Positions 1 to 13,945 of a stretch of 64,000 nt of DNA are shown here, one piece after another. Under the pieces are notes generated by a model. It was not told the DNA's origin, did not search any database, and saw nothing but the letters and a program-made list of their open reading frames with translations. A program made the position numbers and the translations under genes. Source of the DNA: Dactylonectria macrodidyma (lineage: Eukaryota; Ascomycota; Sordariomycetes; Hypocreales; Nectriaceae); NCBI GenBank assembly GCA_020744425.1, contig JAGMUV010000007.1, positions 1,736,001 through 1,800,000 of the forward strand. The letters are read 5' to 3'. Each line of letters opens with the position of its first letter. The stretch's first letter is position 1.

Positions 1-3000
1 CCCAAGCAGCATGCCAATCCCCTACCGAGACTGCACTGGGAGCCGACAGTTGACACGGAGTTACTAGAATCACGAAGACGAGTCAGTGGTCCAGGGTCCA
101 GGGTGGCTTTACCACGTACAAAGTCCCATTCATTACCAAATCGCATTGTTTTGTAAGTTGATATCACTATGACTGTGGGAGCTAATTGACCCAAGCTCAA
201 GTTCACGGACCAATAAGGTAACCACCGAAAGCTAATCGTTGCACGTACTGGACCAACATGCACTCCATCGTCTCACGACTTAAGATTAACCAAGTCGTGA
301 ATCGCCAGCATGGCATTTGCCAGACGTCGGGCCGTGACGTGTCCCGCATCTCGTATTAATTCATCGATTCGAATCTACTGAATTTGAAGCTGCAAGCCGC
401 TGACGAGAATAGAGAGCATGAAAACAGGCCACTCGGGTCTCTATTTGAAACGCATCCCCCAAAGCATCTGAGTAATTATCTGCCTGCAAAAACCTGCTGG
501 TTGGCTAACCCTATTTTACAGCCTCGGCTGGCTGCCACGGATTTCGAGTGCCGTTAGGCCACAGTGGAGGATTGGGGCCATGCGACTTACTTCTTGATGT
601 ATACGTTATAGTAAGCAGAGGATTTGGTGGAGGATTGGCCCTGCATCTTTGTCGGGGTAGACAGGGCAAGGAGCATTTCTCTGTCGATGCTTGCGTGGCC
701 CGGCCCTTCAACTCCACAGCGAGCGCCTCACCAGCCTCCCATTTCATTAATCATCAAGGCCATGTTGACCTTGGTCGCGCCCAGACGCCGGTGCTTCAAG
801 GCTATTGGGCGTCTGCCATTTCGACCGGGATGCCATAGTACGTACCACGAAGCACGGCATTTGGCAAGGGTCAGATCATGACAAGCTACGTATCAGCATG
901 AGTACGAGTGTTATTATTACTACGTACTAGCACCAGTCCTAGGAGTCTAAATATCCAGCGCCCCAATCGCAAAGGCATGGAGATGGTCCGGTCACGATCG
1001 TCAGCTGGCCCAGCTCCAACCATTCCTGGCCGCCCAGCTCGGGAAACCTAGGTCATGTGGAGACGGCGCAAGTCACGGGGGAGGGCATTCGAGCCATCCA
1101 TGGGACGAAGGGGACTATTGCAAATTCCTCGCAGATCAACCACCATCTGGACGTTGGCGCTTGCTGCTGCTGTTGCTGCAATGCGTCACAGCGCAGCCAA
1201 GGCATGTATAATCCCTCATCACATCACATGGCCTCAATCTCGGTCAGAGGAGCATGGCCAGAGGAATGGGGACATGGCCTCATGCTGAGGGCTTGGAAAA
1301 TGGGGAAAGCAGTCGTGCCTATAGAGTAACCCCTGTCGATTCTTTCAGTGCTCAGCGCGTGAAGCATGTCATGCACACTTGCACAGCAGCATGCAGCGTG
1401 CAGCGTGCAATGTCCATAACAACAGTGTTCAACGCATATCAGCACGTTTTTGCGCGCGGCACGCGTTGCCTCCCCCGTCGTCCATCTCCACACTTGTGCA
1501 CATCGAGAGAGCACATCACACTGCACTGTTGTTGATGCCGATGGGGCCAAAACCATCCATCCATCACCAACACGTGTAACAGATGCAACGTTGAAGAGAG
1601 TCTGAGCGCTGAAGACAAACGGCGGCGTTTTTGTGCCGCTATGTGGCGCATCAATGGGACTTGTGTCTGTGCCCCAATCGTGGTCAACATCAAATGGCAA
1701 TGAGAGCAGCCCAAAGCCCTGAAAGCAGAATCGCCTCTACCGGATGTATCACGGCGTTCAGAGCATCGGGAAGGATGCGTGTCTCTGTACTGGTGTCTGT
1801 GCCCGTCTCGGACTTTCGGCGAGTGCCCGGTTTGGAGCATCAGATTGTGGCCGTTTGTGGCGCATCACCGTATTCTGTTAGTGTTCGGTTGCTTGCCAGT
1901 GTTGGTTCAACTCGAACTGTTGGACGGGTAAGCAACATTAGCCTTCGATCATGTGTGTATTGGTCTGTAACTCTGTCTAACGGCGATGCCCTCCGAAGAC
2001 GTTCATTGGGTGTAGGCTGGAAGTATCGTGTATCATGTACGGGACGCTCGGCAACTGCAGCCCCCATGACCTGTATCTCGCCAGCATTAACCCCCCCCCC
2101 CAAGGTGATGGCTGTGATGGAAATCAGCTCTTTCCTCCACCGGTCTTCATCTCGGTAGCCGGGGGTGGGTGACAATGGAGATGCTGCTCTTGTCGGAGCC
2201 GTGAGATTTGACAAGGGGGCGAGATCGGATTATCAGGGATGGTTTGGTTTGGGTGTGTTCGTAACTCACAAACGACCCAACCAAGGGCTATGTCCTGTCC
2301 ACGCTGCTACTTGTTCCGTGCGATACGATGGCCCCCGAGGGATTATATGGAGCGATGAAAGAAGCACAAAACCATCTGACGGGGGAGGATAGCTGTTTCC
2401 CGCATCATCATTGACTGACAAATCGCCAATATTCCCCATCGACCAGGCTCGTAGGCCCAATCCAGGCTGCTCATGCTCGTGCTCGTGCTGACGGCAGTTG
2501 AATCGAGGGGAGATGATCCGAACTCGGACCCATTGACCAGGTAAATGGTGCTCAGACGTTTGTTGATTTCGAACGAGATGTGAGGCGTGCGCAGTACAGA
2601 GTACGTACAATGTAGTAGTAGTATTATGTATCGGTGCGCTTTGTGCTGATATCGTACGAGAATGGAAGCTTCAATTCAGCCGTGTAATCCTGGGCGTGGA
2701 TTGGGACTAGTTCGTCTAGGGCCGCGGCGCAAGCTGGGGCTTAGCCGAAACCGGTTGTGCGCCTGCCAATGGTTCCGTCAAACCTGACAGGTCACATGAA
2801 GGAACTCTATCAACGAATAGAATAGATTCCTTATGCTAGAGAATCACCCGTTCGCCCTCCAAAAACGCCAGGCTGCAGAACCCAAGTCGATGCGCAATTC
2901 GGGCTGCTTAAGCGGCCAGATAAGCATGGCCCTAGCTATCGAGCGTGCCATAGCCTGTCATACGTCAGACCTAGGCTGCACCACGACCACGAGACCATGG

Positions 3001-6000
3001 CGTTATTGAACCGGCCCCTAGGCAAAGGCGCTCAACTTTGAGCCTCAACCAGAACCTCGAATCTTGGCTGAGATTGTGAACCAAGGCTACGGGCCTTCCC
3101 AATCGAGCGGGACGCCTGTTGACTGGTGTACCGTGACTATGGAAACCAGGGGAGCGTTGTTGATCATGGGAACTTTGGCCACCCTGCGAGCTTGCGAATC
3201 CTTGCCAGAACCCAGCAAGTAGGGATTGCCCTCTGCCGCGCCAAGCTGGCTAATCCAATGCGAAAACAAAAACTATTGCGAGGAAACTATTTCGACGTCC
3301 AAAACTAATGCATGCAGACTGTAGGTACAGTCAGTTATGCACAGCACGGGTTGAGATAACATGCCCCCCCTGCTACGCATTACCCCTCCTCCACCTCCTC
3401 CGACAACAACAACAACAACTGAACGAGTGGCCCAAACCCCAGCACCAGATCCCTGGGGATAATACTAGGGGCCCTGGAGTTGGTTGCCACGTTGTTGAGA
3501 CATGAGGAACCAGTAAAACAACACAAAACGTCATATACGATCCTAATGAACCAACATGCGAAAATTCCTTTTGGCAAAGGAAATAAGGTTCGGGCTACTG
3601 TTGTGCGCCGAGAGCCTGGAACCGAAAACGGAAAAGCGGACGGACTGGTGGGGGAAGCTACAGATTTTATGAGGGTTGTAGAAAATAAAAAGAAACGTCA
3701 AGCCGAAGCTGGCCGTCTCACGTGTGTTCAACTTTGTTGTTGTTATTGACAGCGAGTTGAGGGTTTGATGCATGCAAATAAAATATGACGTCGTGTCCTA
3801 TGGATATTCGTGGTGTGAGTGGAACCTTCCAAGGTATACGTACCTATATCTAGCAATTCAAGCATAACACATCCAAATAGTGGGACAGCGCCTGGCAACC
3901 AACGGTACGTTATTAAGAAGTCAACCAAGGTAGAAATGTATGTACACCCTCTTCCAAGTTCCCCAACAACACAGGTCGTCGTCGTCGCTCTGCGGTTCCG
4001 CGCACAAGCGAAATGATGACAAGGGCGAGTTCGAAACCTCGCGTCGGAAAAACGTGGCTGCACGGGCAACGACGGCCGTCGAGCGCTGACTGCATGAACG
4101 GATCGGGGACTTTGCCTGCATAGGCACAGAGTGCCGTAGCGTCGAAAATGGAGGGGAGCGGGCTTGGGCGACAATATCATTCCTGCGCATCATATCGAAC
4201 ACGGGCGCGCTGGGTCCTGGTTGGCCGCCTCCCCGAGAGAACTGAGTCCAGACGACGGCAAGCTGAAAGACCAATTGGTGCCCGCGCTCGCCGGTCCTAA
4301 AGAAAGTGTGGTCGGCTAAGGTACGAAGTAGAAAGAGGAGGAGGAGGCTGCGACATGCATGTTCCCCCGTGGTCAAGGATGGTCACCGACGACATGGACC
4401 CGGCTCCTCTGGCGTCTCAGGGGGGAGGCGACCTTGGCTGGGGCCGGGTGACGCCTCGTTGCGCTCCTAAAAAGCAGCCGAATGGCGTAACTGTACTTTG
4501 GCACTTTGTCGACGTATGAGAAACCCGGAGACGGGAGGGGGGGAGGGGAGTGAGACACACGACTCGACATCAATGAGTCGCAAGTGGCGCCCACTTCCCG
4601 CACGTCTCGCTTTGGAGACTGACTCTAAGAGGATGATGAATGAGGATATTATTCGTATACACGCCTTAGCTCTCGTACTCAACCAGCCAACGCCAACCAA
4701 TTGCTTCAATTGCTACACGACGCCCCTTGACAAATGCGGCCGCTAAAACCACATAACCTTGTCATGGCTCGGAGCCACGCTCCCGCCACGTTTTTTCCGC
4801 AGGCTTGAGAAGAGTCTGTGTGCCTGCCTCCTTTGGCGAGGATAGCAAAGACCACGTACGGGCCCATGATAGTTTCACGACGATCAGAGCAGTGAATTTG
4901 AGGAGGAGGCCCCGGAGTGGGTGTGTGCGAGTGTGTGTGGGCGCGTGAGTGTGGGCGAGTGTGTGTGCGTGTGCCAGCGGACCAGGGATAAAGGGGGCCA
5001 GCGGGCGCAAGCTGGAGACGGGCGACGTTGCCTACCCGCCACGCAGACGGTAGAAGGACGGACGGAACGCACTAGGCTCGACGACCGACACACACCCGGG
5101 TCCTTGGGCCACTCCGGACGGTCTAGCGTGGGGTCTTCATCAGTCTCTGTTTGAATCAGGACGGGCGGGCGATGATTGATGGGTGGTGGTGGTGTGGTGT
5201 GGCAGCTGTATAGATACATTCTCGGTTTCGCAAGAGTCAGCCGTTCTTAGGATAGCTGCTGTTGTTGCTAAGCTTGTTCTAGGCATAGCAGTTGGGGGAA
5301 GCCAATGGGGGGGAGGGAGGGAGGGAAACCGATTCCGCGCCGCGCCGGCCCGAGGGACGGGCTTGGGGAACGGTGACTCGCCAGGTTTCGTTGCTTTTTC
5401 CTTCCATGGATTCCTCTTCTCTCTTTTCTTCTTTGCCTTCTTCTCCCCCCCCTTCCAGGTTCCCACAGAATTCTTTCGGCCATGGGCGCGGCGCGCGCCG
5501 GACAAGGTCCGCATCCGCCAGCTCCAGCCTTTATCCGGGGGAAGGATGCGATGGCATCGCTTGGGATCGCCTGTGAGAGGTTCGTCTGGTCCCGGTCCCG
5601 TGTCGTCGGTGCCTTTCCCGCCTGGACCCCATGGCGGGAGTGGCGGCTCATTCTCACCAGTCACATTTGCTCAATGGGCCTTGTCTTGAGGGAGCGGCGT
5701 TTACGGGAGCAAATCGAACCCGCTCTCGCCCCTCCAACACGGGACGGGTGCTTGCTTACACAGCACCATGTAGCCTAGGCAACGTACATGATAGAAATGC
5801 TCAATTCACTAGAAGCGGCGATGACATCGGTTGGGTTGAAACGAGTCCACACGCCTCCTGTCGTCGTCAGCAAGCACAAGGAGGCCATCAGCGTCGCCTC
5901 CCTTTTGCCATCCAGCCAAGACTCGATATGTCATGTAGCCAATCCCTTGATTTCTTAGGGCTCCCCCCTCCTTGCCTCCCTCCCTTGGCCCGTCCCGGCT

Positions 6001-9000
6001 GAACGAATGAACATCGCGGCAACGCGAGGGTAGCTGCACTAGGCCGAGACGCCGTTCAGCCAGATTGTCATCCTGTCCCACTAGCGGCGTCCCAGCGATC
6101 TGGAAACTGCGAAGCTGATAGCGGCGGCCATCACCGTCACCAGGGCCCTGGGTCAAATTGCGGGCAATCAAAAGTAAATGATGCTGTCAGTGGCATGGAA
6201 GGACACAAGAAACCCAGCTTGCTCCAACCCTGAGTGCTGGTTGACCGTACTGATCCCTACTCCGTGATTCTGACCGCTTCTAGTCCCACGCCTTCGACCC
6301 TCCTAGCATTCGCTTGTCTGACTTGGTTGGACGCTAGAAGCTCCTGATGAAAGACCCTGGAGTCGCTTGCTTATGGCCCCCATCGATGATGAAAGCACAT
6401 CCAAGTTGACAGTCCCACAGGTAATCCCAGAAGGAGTCGGGACAGAGGATGATGCTTGCTGGAGGAGAGGATGTAAAATGGTGTCATCAGCGGCCCAACT
6501 TTTCTCCATGCAAGCTCGGCTGGCATAAATACGGCGAAATTCAAAGTCTTGCAATCGGCCATATCGTGATCGAGCACTTTGTCTATATGTCATCGGATCC
6601 GCGATGCGGGTCTCTAGACCCAGAATACGCGCTACGTAACACAGGATGCACGTTCTTCGTATTCTTCTCTCGACGTCGTGAGCTCGGAATCTAGGCCAAA
6701 CTTGGGTGTGTGTAGCCGCGGCGAGCTTGAATAGAGAAGGGAGCGAGGTTATCGTCAAACGCCAACCACAGGACAATACTGCACCTTCGCCCCCGCAACC
6801 TCAGACGCAAGTCCCTGTTCCCCTGGGCCCTGTATTTCTTGGATGGGACCTTCCTTCGCATCCATGCAAGGCTGTCGAAGTTTTTGCCACCAGGGGACTG
6901 GGCTGCTAGCGTGATACATGGGCGACTCTGCCTTGACGAGCAACTGAGACGGGAAGGAGGACGTATCGATATGTCAATGAGGGGGATGGAGGGGTTGGGC
7001 ATTGTTCGCCGCGCTGATCGCAAGGTGACCGGTGCTTGGGATTGTGCATGTGCCTGTACTTTGTACATTCTCTTCGTACATTGTACATGGTAGTCTGAAT
7101 CCTGAGTGGCCTGGCTTTGTCGGTGACAAGGGAAGATGTCAAAGCTGCAAGTGGCTTGCATCTTCTCCCGTTCCATTCTGCGGGGGGGGAATAACGGCAG
7201 TGAGGTTGGGCTCGGGCTTGGGGAAGTTGGGCATGAAAAACGCCACAGATACTGACTCGATCGGCGCGAGAAGCACACACCGGCGTGAATCCCGGATCGA
7301 CAAAGACTATGCAATGTATTCAGGGTACAAGACGATAAGTCAGGGCGCCCGCATCAAGAATAAGCGATGTTGCAAGTGCATGCCCAGGCCGGGAAGTGAA
7401 CGGCGGCGGATCATAAGTCAATGGTTGGGTTACCGAAGGACGCAGGTAGATCCTACGTACCTCTCATGCAAGGTACCTTGATACTCTCCTTCGTACCTGC
7501 CTTACTGTACCTACATACCCTACATACCCTACCGGACCGACATTTTTGTTATAGAGCCAGTTGAGTGGTTGGTTGACTCGGTCGATTTGGAACTTCCAAG
7601 CCAGGGTTGGGTCATACGGGTGAGCTCGATCGAGCGCAGGTTTGAGGCCGTCGGGGTGCACGAAGGTCCGTTGTGGGGAAACCATTTTGCTGCTCTTTTT
7701 TTTTTTGCGCTCCAACAAGGAGGGAGGTACTTTACTTGTTGGCTGTGGTTATGGATCTGGTTCAAGCTCTGAGCGACTTGTCGCGTGGCAGAGTCAATGC
7801 AGCTTTCGCACAGGACACGGACTGTCGCATGCCGAAATGCACGCAATGCAGCTCTCCCGACCTGTCAGCCGGCAACCCGCAATTAACGTTGTTTTGCAGA
7901 ATTGCATGCCTACATAGAACAATTTTTTTTCCCTTTTTTTCTTTTTTTTCTTTTTTACATAGAGCTGCAGGCATTTGATCTGGTGCATGGGAATAGAAAA
8001 GAGTGCTCACTCTTTGGCTGCGTAATGGCTCAACTCCGGAGATGAGGTCATGTTCCAGAAACCTTCAGCGCAGGGGGATGCGGTTGCATTGGTGACTTGG
8101 CGTCTCCGATGGGACACCCATTTTTTGAGCGCCGTTTTTTTCCTTCTTCTTTTTCTCTTCTTTTGGGAGGGGGGGCTTGCATTTGGGAGGGGTGGGAGAT
8201 GAAAAACCGGTGGATCTCGAACAATGTCGCAAAGCCACATGGAAGCCAGGACAGTTTCCCAGGTTGTCTAAGACCAAAGCGTGGCACTAACCTATTGATA
8301 CGTATTTTTCTACGTGCTGATACTGCTGTAACGGTATCAGTACAAGGAGAGGGGTTCGTACTTTGCGAAGTGGTATTGGTGCGCTCGAATGGTTGGTCCC
8401 TGGCAATTGCGAGAGAGCCCCACTGGAAAAAGTGAAGATGCATCGCTGATGCCGAGAATGGACTTTTTACAAACAACATACTCTGGAGGATCAAAGGGAA
8501 GAAGCGGTGACGGGCGATGATGGGTGGAGAGATGATGAGCGGTCACATATCGTTCTCGGGTCGCAGTCAGCGTTGGTGTGGAGGATTTCTTTTTAGCTTC
8601 GCTGTATTAGTGAGGCTGTTGGGTTGGCGCAGGGCGGCCAGCTCACACGGTCAAGCAGGCGGTCAGTGAGCATGGAGGCTGATGAGGGGCTCTCAATAGT
8701 CGAAGAAAGAGCGTCATTACAATTTACAACACCAAATGGTTCGCCGTTGGCCTCGGCGAACATAGCATCCGGAGTAGTTGCATTTTATTATCAAATTTGC
8801 AAGCGATATCCGTTTCTAATGGAAAAAATGTTAGTCATTAGATGGAGTCGAGCTCATCTAATAAGCCCACATTGCCCTCTGCAACAGATGTTAGTTTCAC
8901 GAGTGTACCACTTGGAGGCGCGTGCGTTGACGTAGCCGATTATTTGACAATGACAGCTTTGTCGCTCAATGACGGATAACAAGTCACCGCCTTCGTAGCA

Positions 9001-12000
9001 CAGCACTTACACGGAGCGCTGCAGCTAGAGGAAAATCATTGACTGGGGCTGTGACCAACCCAATGAGTAATAATCAACGGCCATCGGCCCAGCGACCGAC
9101 CCATCATCCATCGGCCATGAGCGAGGGGAATTGGAGATGGGCTGCAGGTCTTGCGCTTCGGTCTAGGACCCTCCCAAAGAGTCGCTCCAGCAAGCCCCAT
9201 CCATCCACTGGCACTTCAGCGTTCCGCCCTGCACCCTGCTCCCTGCAATCAGCGATGGTCCCGTCCGTTGCTTCAGAGTCGAAGCTTCGAAGGCCGCCAG
9301 ACGCTCGTCATTCTAGCCCACTCGCCGCCTATTGGCCCCCCGCCAAACTGGTCCACCGAAATCTCCCAGACCTTCTATTGCATCGTATCAGGTTCACACG
9401 CATTCGCTCAAAAAGAGCTTGCTAGGATTCATTCTGGTCTTTTCACACCGGTTGCTATTTCTGATCGCCTATCTATTGAACTCTGTAGATGCCCTGTGAA
9501 GTTTGAAAACTTCTCTCAGGTCAAAGCCACCGACCCGACCCGACCCGGCGCAAATATATCGGGAGTTTGGTGGCGCCGTACTGATCACACAGGAAGCTTC
9601 GCAATGAACATCCGGGCGGGCGCCGAGCGCTTGTGACTCTCGTTTGGGTTTAAGGCGGACGGAAGCGATGCGACGCAAACCGCATGGTGGTGACCCAACA
9701 ACAGTGCAGGAACGAGACATGCTCGGGGCAATCTTCTAGCGAGGGCGTCGCGTTGTCTCGGAGTGACAGATGGTGGTGATGGGCTCGGGATTGAGCGAAG
9801 TCCTTCGTGCCGTGATGCAGGCTAGGCCAGCCATCTACCGATTGGACCCTGTGAGGCTCATGTCTGACCAGCTGCGTCACCAGTGTCTAGGCGTTGAAAG
9901 TCCCGTACAAGTTCGCAAGGTACCGACTTTAGTCTGCTTGCAACGCCTTCCATCCGCATGGACAATACCTGCGTTTCCCGTGTTAGCGGGTTGGGATCGA
10001 CAATGCCCCGTTTGCTGGGTCATAGCTAAGAACAGTTAGCATGGGCTGGGAGTTGCGGCCTGTAAACGTTTTTCCAGGCGACCAGGGCAGCTTGTTGTTG
10101 GTGCAGTACTTGGTGCCCGAAGTTGGCTGGCTTGGTTGCTTGCTGCTCGTTGCGTTGCGTTGCGTGAGCCATCCATCGCTCATGCTCCTCCCATAAGCGC
10201 GGCTACCATGGTACTGACTCGTCGTCCACGAAGGCAATGATTTGATGGCTGATTTGTTTCGTCATCCATTGATCGGTCTGCTGGGCATTGTAGCAAATGA
10301 TAGAGCTAGTGGAGGGCTCTGACCACCTGGTGGCCACCGTGATCAGGCCACGCCTGGCATCGCCGATGTCTAGAGACCATAGGACCGATCAAGTATATTC
10401 AGGTCGAAGCGAGTTTTTCTTGGCTACCTCTGGGTGAGGTCAATGCTTCTTATTGCATGAGTGGAGGATGGAGGGGAGGATGGTGGCTATTCGCAGGTGG
10501 GTGTAGAAACTCACAGTACGTACCGATATCTCGGCGGGACGCCCGAAGGGCGAGGCGGATGGCGGCGGACTAAGTTGATGGACGGGTACCTGGATTTCAG
10601 CTCAAACGGGACGGACACAAGACCCAATTTGGCTCAAGGATGGCAAGAGTGCCTGCCGCCACGCGCGCTTCAAGCCATGCCTGGTGCAATGAGGGTTTTC
10701 CCGGTGGGAGTGGAAGGCTCTCTGTTCTATTTGTTCTGTCGCTCCCAATACCACCTACTACGTAGGTAGTATTGATCACGCCGCTGACCACTACGTGCTG
10801 CACGTAGTGATAACTTCCATGCATGCTCACTGCCCGACGCTCGGGTCCATTACCTCTGTTTGGCTTGCTTCCTCCGCCCCGCTTCCAGTTGCGAACTGGA
10901 CCTGCTGGTTGGTGTATTGCCCATACAAACTAGCCCCTCACGTGGCACCGCCGCTCTCCGTCCCCAGGTCGCTACCGCGCAAGGTCGCCTGCTGCCCACC
11001 ACCATGACGACCTTTTCCCTCCGCGACCCACGGACCCTCGCGAAGGATCACGGCTGGACGTAGTGAGTGACCTGTTCGCTGTGCTGTCATACGGAGTACT
11101 TGCAGGTCACTCTGAAGGCGGCATGTAGGTGGGCTGCGTGCGCGAGGTGGGATGGCTGATGGGCGATGGCTGATGAGGGATGGACGCGCCCCCATTCCGT
11201 CCAAGGCCACTTTCCGACCACTACCCTCGCAGGTCCATGTTATCCCGCGCCATCCTCTCTCCATCTAGCGAAACATCCATACGCCCATACGTCCATCCAT
11301 CCATCCATCCCCCCCATCCCCAATCCGCGCGGGCAGCAGTCATGACGCCTACTTTGTCCCGTATGCATGTGCTCCGTCTGCATGTACTTCCACCTGCTTC
11401 CCACCGGAGATAATTAACCAGCGCAGGGCGTTCCGCCCGGTGATCTGCGGCACTCCCAGCTCGCGAGCCCCCAGCGAAACCCAGGCCATGGTACCCATTT
11501 TGCGCCATCCTCATCGGCAGGCTGGATCAGGCCTAGACCTTGACCCAGACCTGGAAGGAAGGGCTGGATATACGTCAAGGATGTAGCATTCACACGCCCC
11601 CCAGAGGCTTCGCTGACAATGAGTGTTGTAATAATCGGGCACTCTTACGTAGGTACGTAGTCGAGCCCTCCTTCCTCTCCTCCACTAAAGCACAGCTCAG
11701 TCACGCATCCACGAGATCATATTTGTATCCACTTTCTTCTACCACTGTAGTTTCGAAACCCGCACAGGAAATGCAGCGCCAGTGGATCCTCCGGACCCGT
11801 CGCGCGCTACTCGACGCCCATGGCTCTGCGAAGTTACGAAGGTACATGTCGGCACTGTTGCTCACTTGAGCTAACTATCGCCCGCCACGCCACTTCGGCC
11901 TCCTCCACCGCCACCAACCACCAGCTATTCAGTCCACCCAGTCTAGTCAGTCTAGTGTCCGCCCACCACAGCGGTCCATGGACCATGGCCATGGTCGGTC

Positions 12001-12600
12001 CAAGCTGCAAGCCTTTCTTCGTTTCTTTTCTGCGCCTTCTTCAACTCATCTGGGCCTTTTCTCTTGCTAGCGGCGGCAGCACCTGGGCTCTCGTATGTAC
12101 TGTACCTACTATGTAGTAGTGCTGCAGCTGGTCTGTCTTGCGTCGCCTTGGCCGCCTTCTTGGCTATCCATCCATCGGCCTCGTCCAGAGTTGCGGTGTT
12201 GTGTTGGCGTGCGTCGTCGTCGCATCTCGCGCTTGATTGCTTGCTTTTTTCTGTGTGGTGTTCCGTTTTGCTTGCCTTGCCTTGCCTCTGCCACATCATG
12301 TTCGCCTTGCTAGACTTGTTAGATCTGTTAGAACCCGTTAGACTTCTTACTACGTTGGCCTGCTTGCCTGCTTGCCTGCTTGCCTGCTTGCTTTCTCGTC
12401 CTGTCCTTGTCTTCCTCATACGACGACGCCCCCCCTCCACTCGCAAACTCATCGCAACCCATCTCACCTGGCCTGGTGCGGCAGTAAGTGACCGACCGGC
12501 CGACCGAACGTCTGTCATTCATCACGCCCAATATCCACCCCCCGCTGGACCCTTCACCTCCGCCCCAGCCCTCTCCCAAGCAAGGCCTGCCCGCCACAGC
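1..12600. other. Long stretch without supportable genes
   Basis: I see no gene here that I can support. The open frames are short, overlap on both strands, lack recognisable domains and have no convincing exon structure. The longest, on the minus strand at 6691-7314, is low-complexity and R/S/P-rich. The region has many short palindromes containing TACGTA, homopolymer runs (T tracts near 7690 and 7922-7957), a GT-rich simple repeat near 4920-4975, CCAT repeats near 11290-11315 and a tandem CTTGCCTG repeat at about 12362-12392. Non-coding RNAs or species-specific short genes could be present but cannot be shown from sequence alone. Confidence 0.5.
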
Positions 12601-12649
12601 GGAAGCGCAACAATGTTAGGTGCCCGTTGTTAGTTTCTTGTGTGAGTGA

Positions 12650-13945
12650 GAGGTACCTTGCGTAGGCACTTACCGTGCCGAGTACCTTGCTCGGTCCCCT
12701 CAAGGTAGGTAGAGATCCAGGCACAGAGAGCGAGCACCTTGCTCGGCCCCAAGACACCGAGTACCTGGTGGTGGCCCTAGCCAAGGCGGTTCCAGGTACA
12801 GTGACTTTTGCCCACTCCCCATCTCCAACGGCAAGCGTGTGGGTGGCAGCAAAAAAAAAACGGGCTCGCAGGGGGGGCACTGTTCTCGACAGCATCATCC
12901 CCAGTCGCCGCCAACAGCCAGGCTCTTCATCAACCCCTGGCCCTGCTAGCTTCTCCGACTGTCAAAAGTCGGCAGGGTCGGTTCCTCAATTGGTTCCCAG
13001 TAGCCTCTCGTGCTCGCCCACCCCGGCTCAGACCGTCTTTTTGCTGTTGAGGCTGTTTCCGGGTTCCCAGGTCGCAGTCGCAGTCGCAGTCGCAACAAAG
13101 TCGCCAGTTCCCATTCCCAGTTCCCAGTTCTCAGTGCCTGTGCGCCTGCTTTGCGCTGCACTGAGCTCACTATCTTGTCTGGGTACCTACCTACCTACCT
13201 ACCTTACTCAACTCAAACTTCGACATCATACCAAACAACCCGGTCAACCCAGACTCCATCCTAACTCGCCCATCCCGTCAAACTCGGGCCTCTCTCTCCC
13301 ACTCACACACACCTCTCCTCTCCTCACACACTCCCATTTTCTTCCTTCTTCCGCTTCCGCTTCCGTCCTCCTTTTTGTCTTTTTTATTCGCCTCGCTTCG
13401 CCTCATCTCGGCCTCTGAGTCTTCCTTGCGGCGTCGCGTCTTGCCCCACCACCGCTGGTCCCTGGACCAAGAGCTGGTCGAATTTCGTCTCTGCCCAACT
13501 GCTGATCCCGCCGCGTCGCCGGGGCCACTTGGGGCTTGCTCCTAGCTGCTGCTCAGTGCTCGACACATCCTTTCTCTCTTCAAACCTCCTACCAGCTTCC
13601 AGCTACCAATACGGTACCACTGTGTGCTTGTTTGCGTCGAAACTGCGCGCAGAGTTGCGGTACTTCGTACATGTCATCGTCCCCAGTCATTCCGGACACG
13701 CCCGCCCCCATGCCGACCCGGTCTTGAACTGCCATTGCTCCAAGCCTCCAAGGGCCCAATCATCACTCACCCCTCCAGCTCCCAACTGCCAGGAAGCTTC
13801 ACTCCCCGGGACCCTCTCACCTCGCCTCCGCCAAAGCTATCCATGGCCACCGCCTCTCAGTGGTCCTTGCTTTTCTCTTCTCACTCCTGATTATGTGTGC
13901 AGGTACTACCAGACATATATAGTCACTTGAGAGCCTCAGCCAAGC
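12650..13945 (+). promoter_or_regulatory. Probable promoter and long leader of the Zn2Cys6 regulator
   Basis: This is the upstream region of the transcription factor that starts at 13946. It is strongly pyrimidine-rich from about 13150 to 13900, with CTACC tandem repeats at 13187-13203, CT and TTCC tracts, and a GTCGCA tandem near 13073-13097. Such tracts are usual around fungal transcription starts. At 12678-12694 and 12730-12746 are two near-identical small inverted repeats, CCGAG/GCGAG, a TACCTTG or CACCTTG loop, and CTCGG. Several short upstream frames exist in the leader, but I cannot tell which are transcribed. The regulatory role is inferred from position. Confidence 0.4.

Noticed and set aside
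1..400. Subtelomeric end
   Set aside because: No TTAGGG/CCCTAA repeats at either end of the window.
6691..7314. 207-residue minus-strand frame
   Set aside because: Low-complexity R/S/P-rich, overlaps several frames on the other strand, no domain, no splice logic.
11952..12633. Opposed frames of about 190 residues
   Set aside because: They are translations of the CTTGCCTG tandem and pyrimidine-rich DNA upstream of the regulator.
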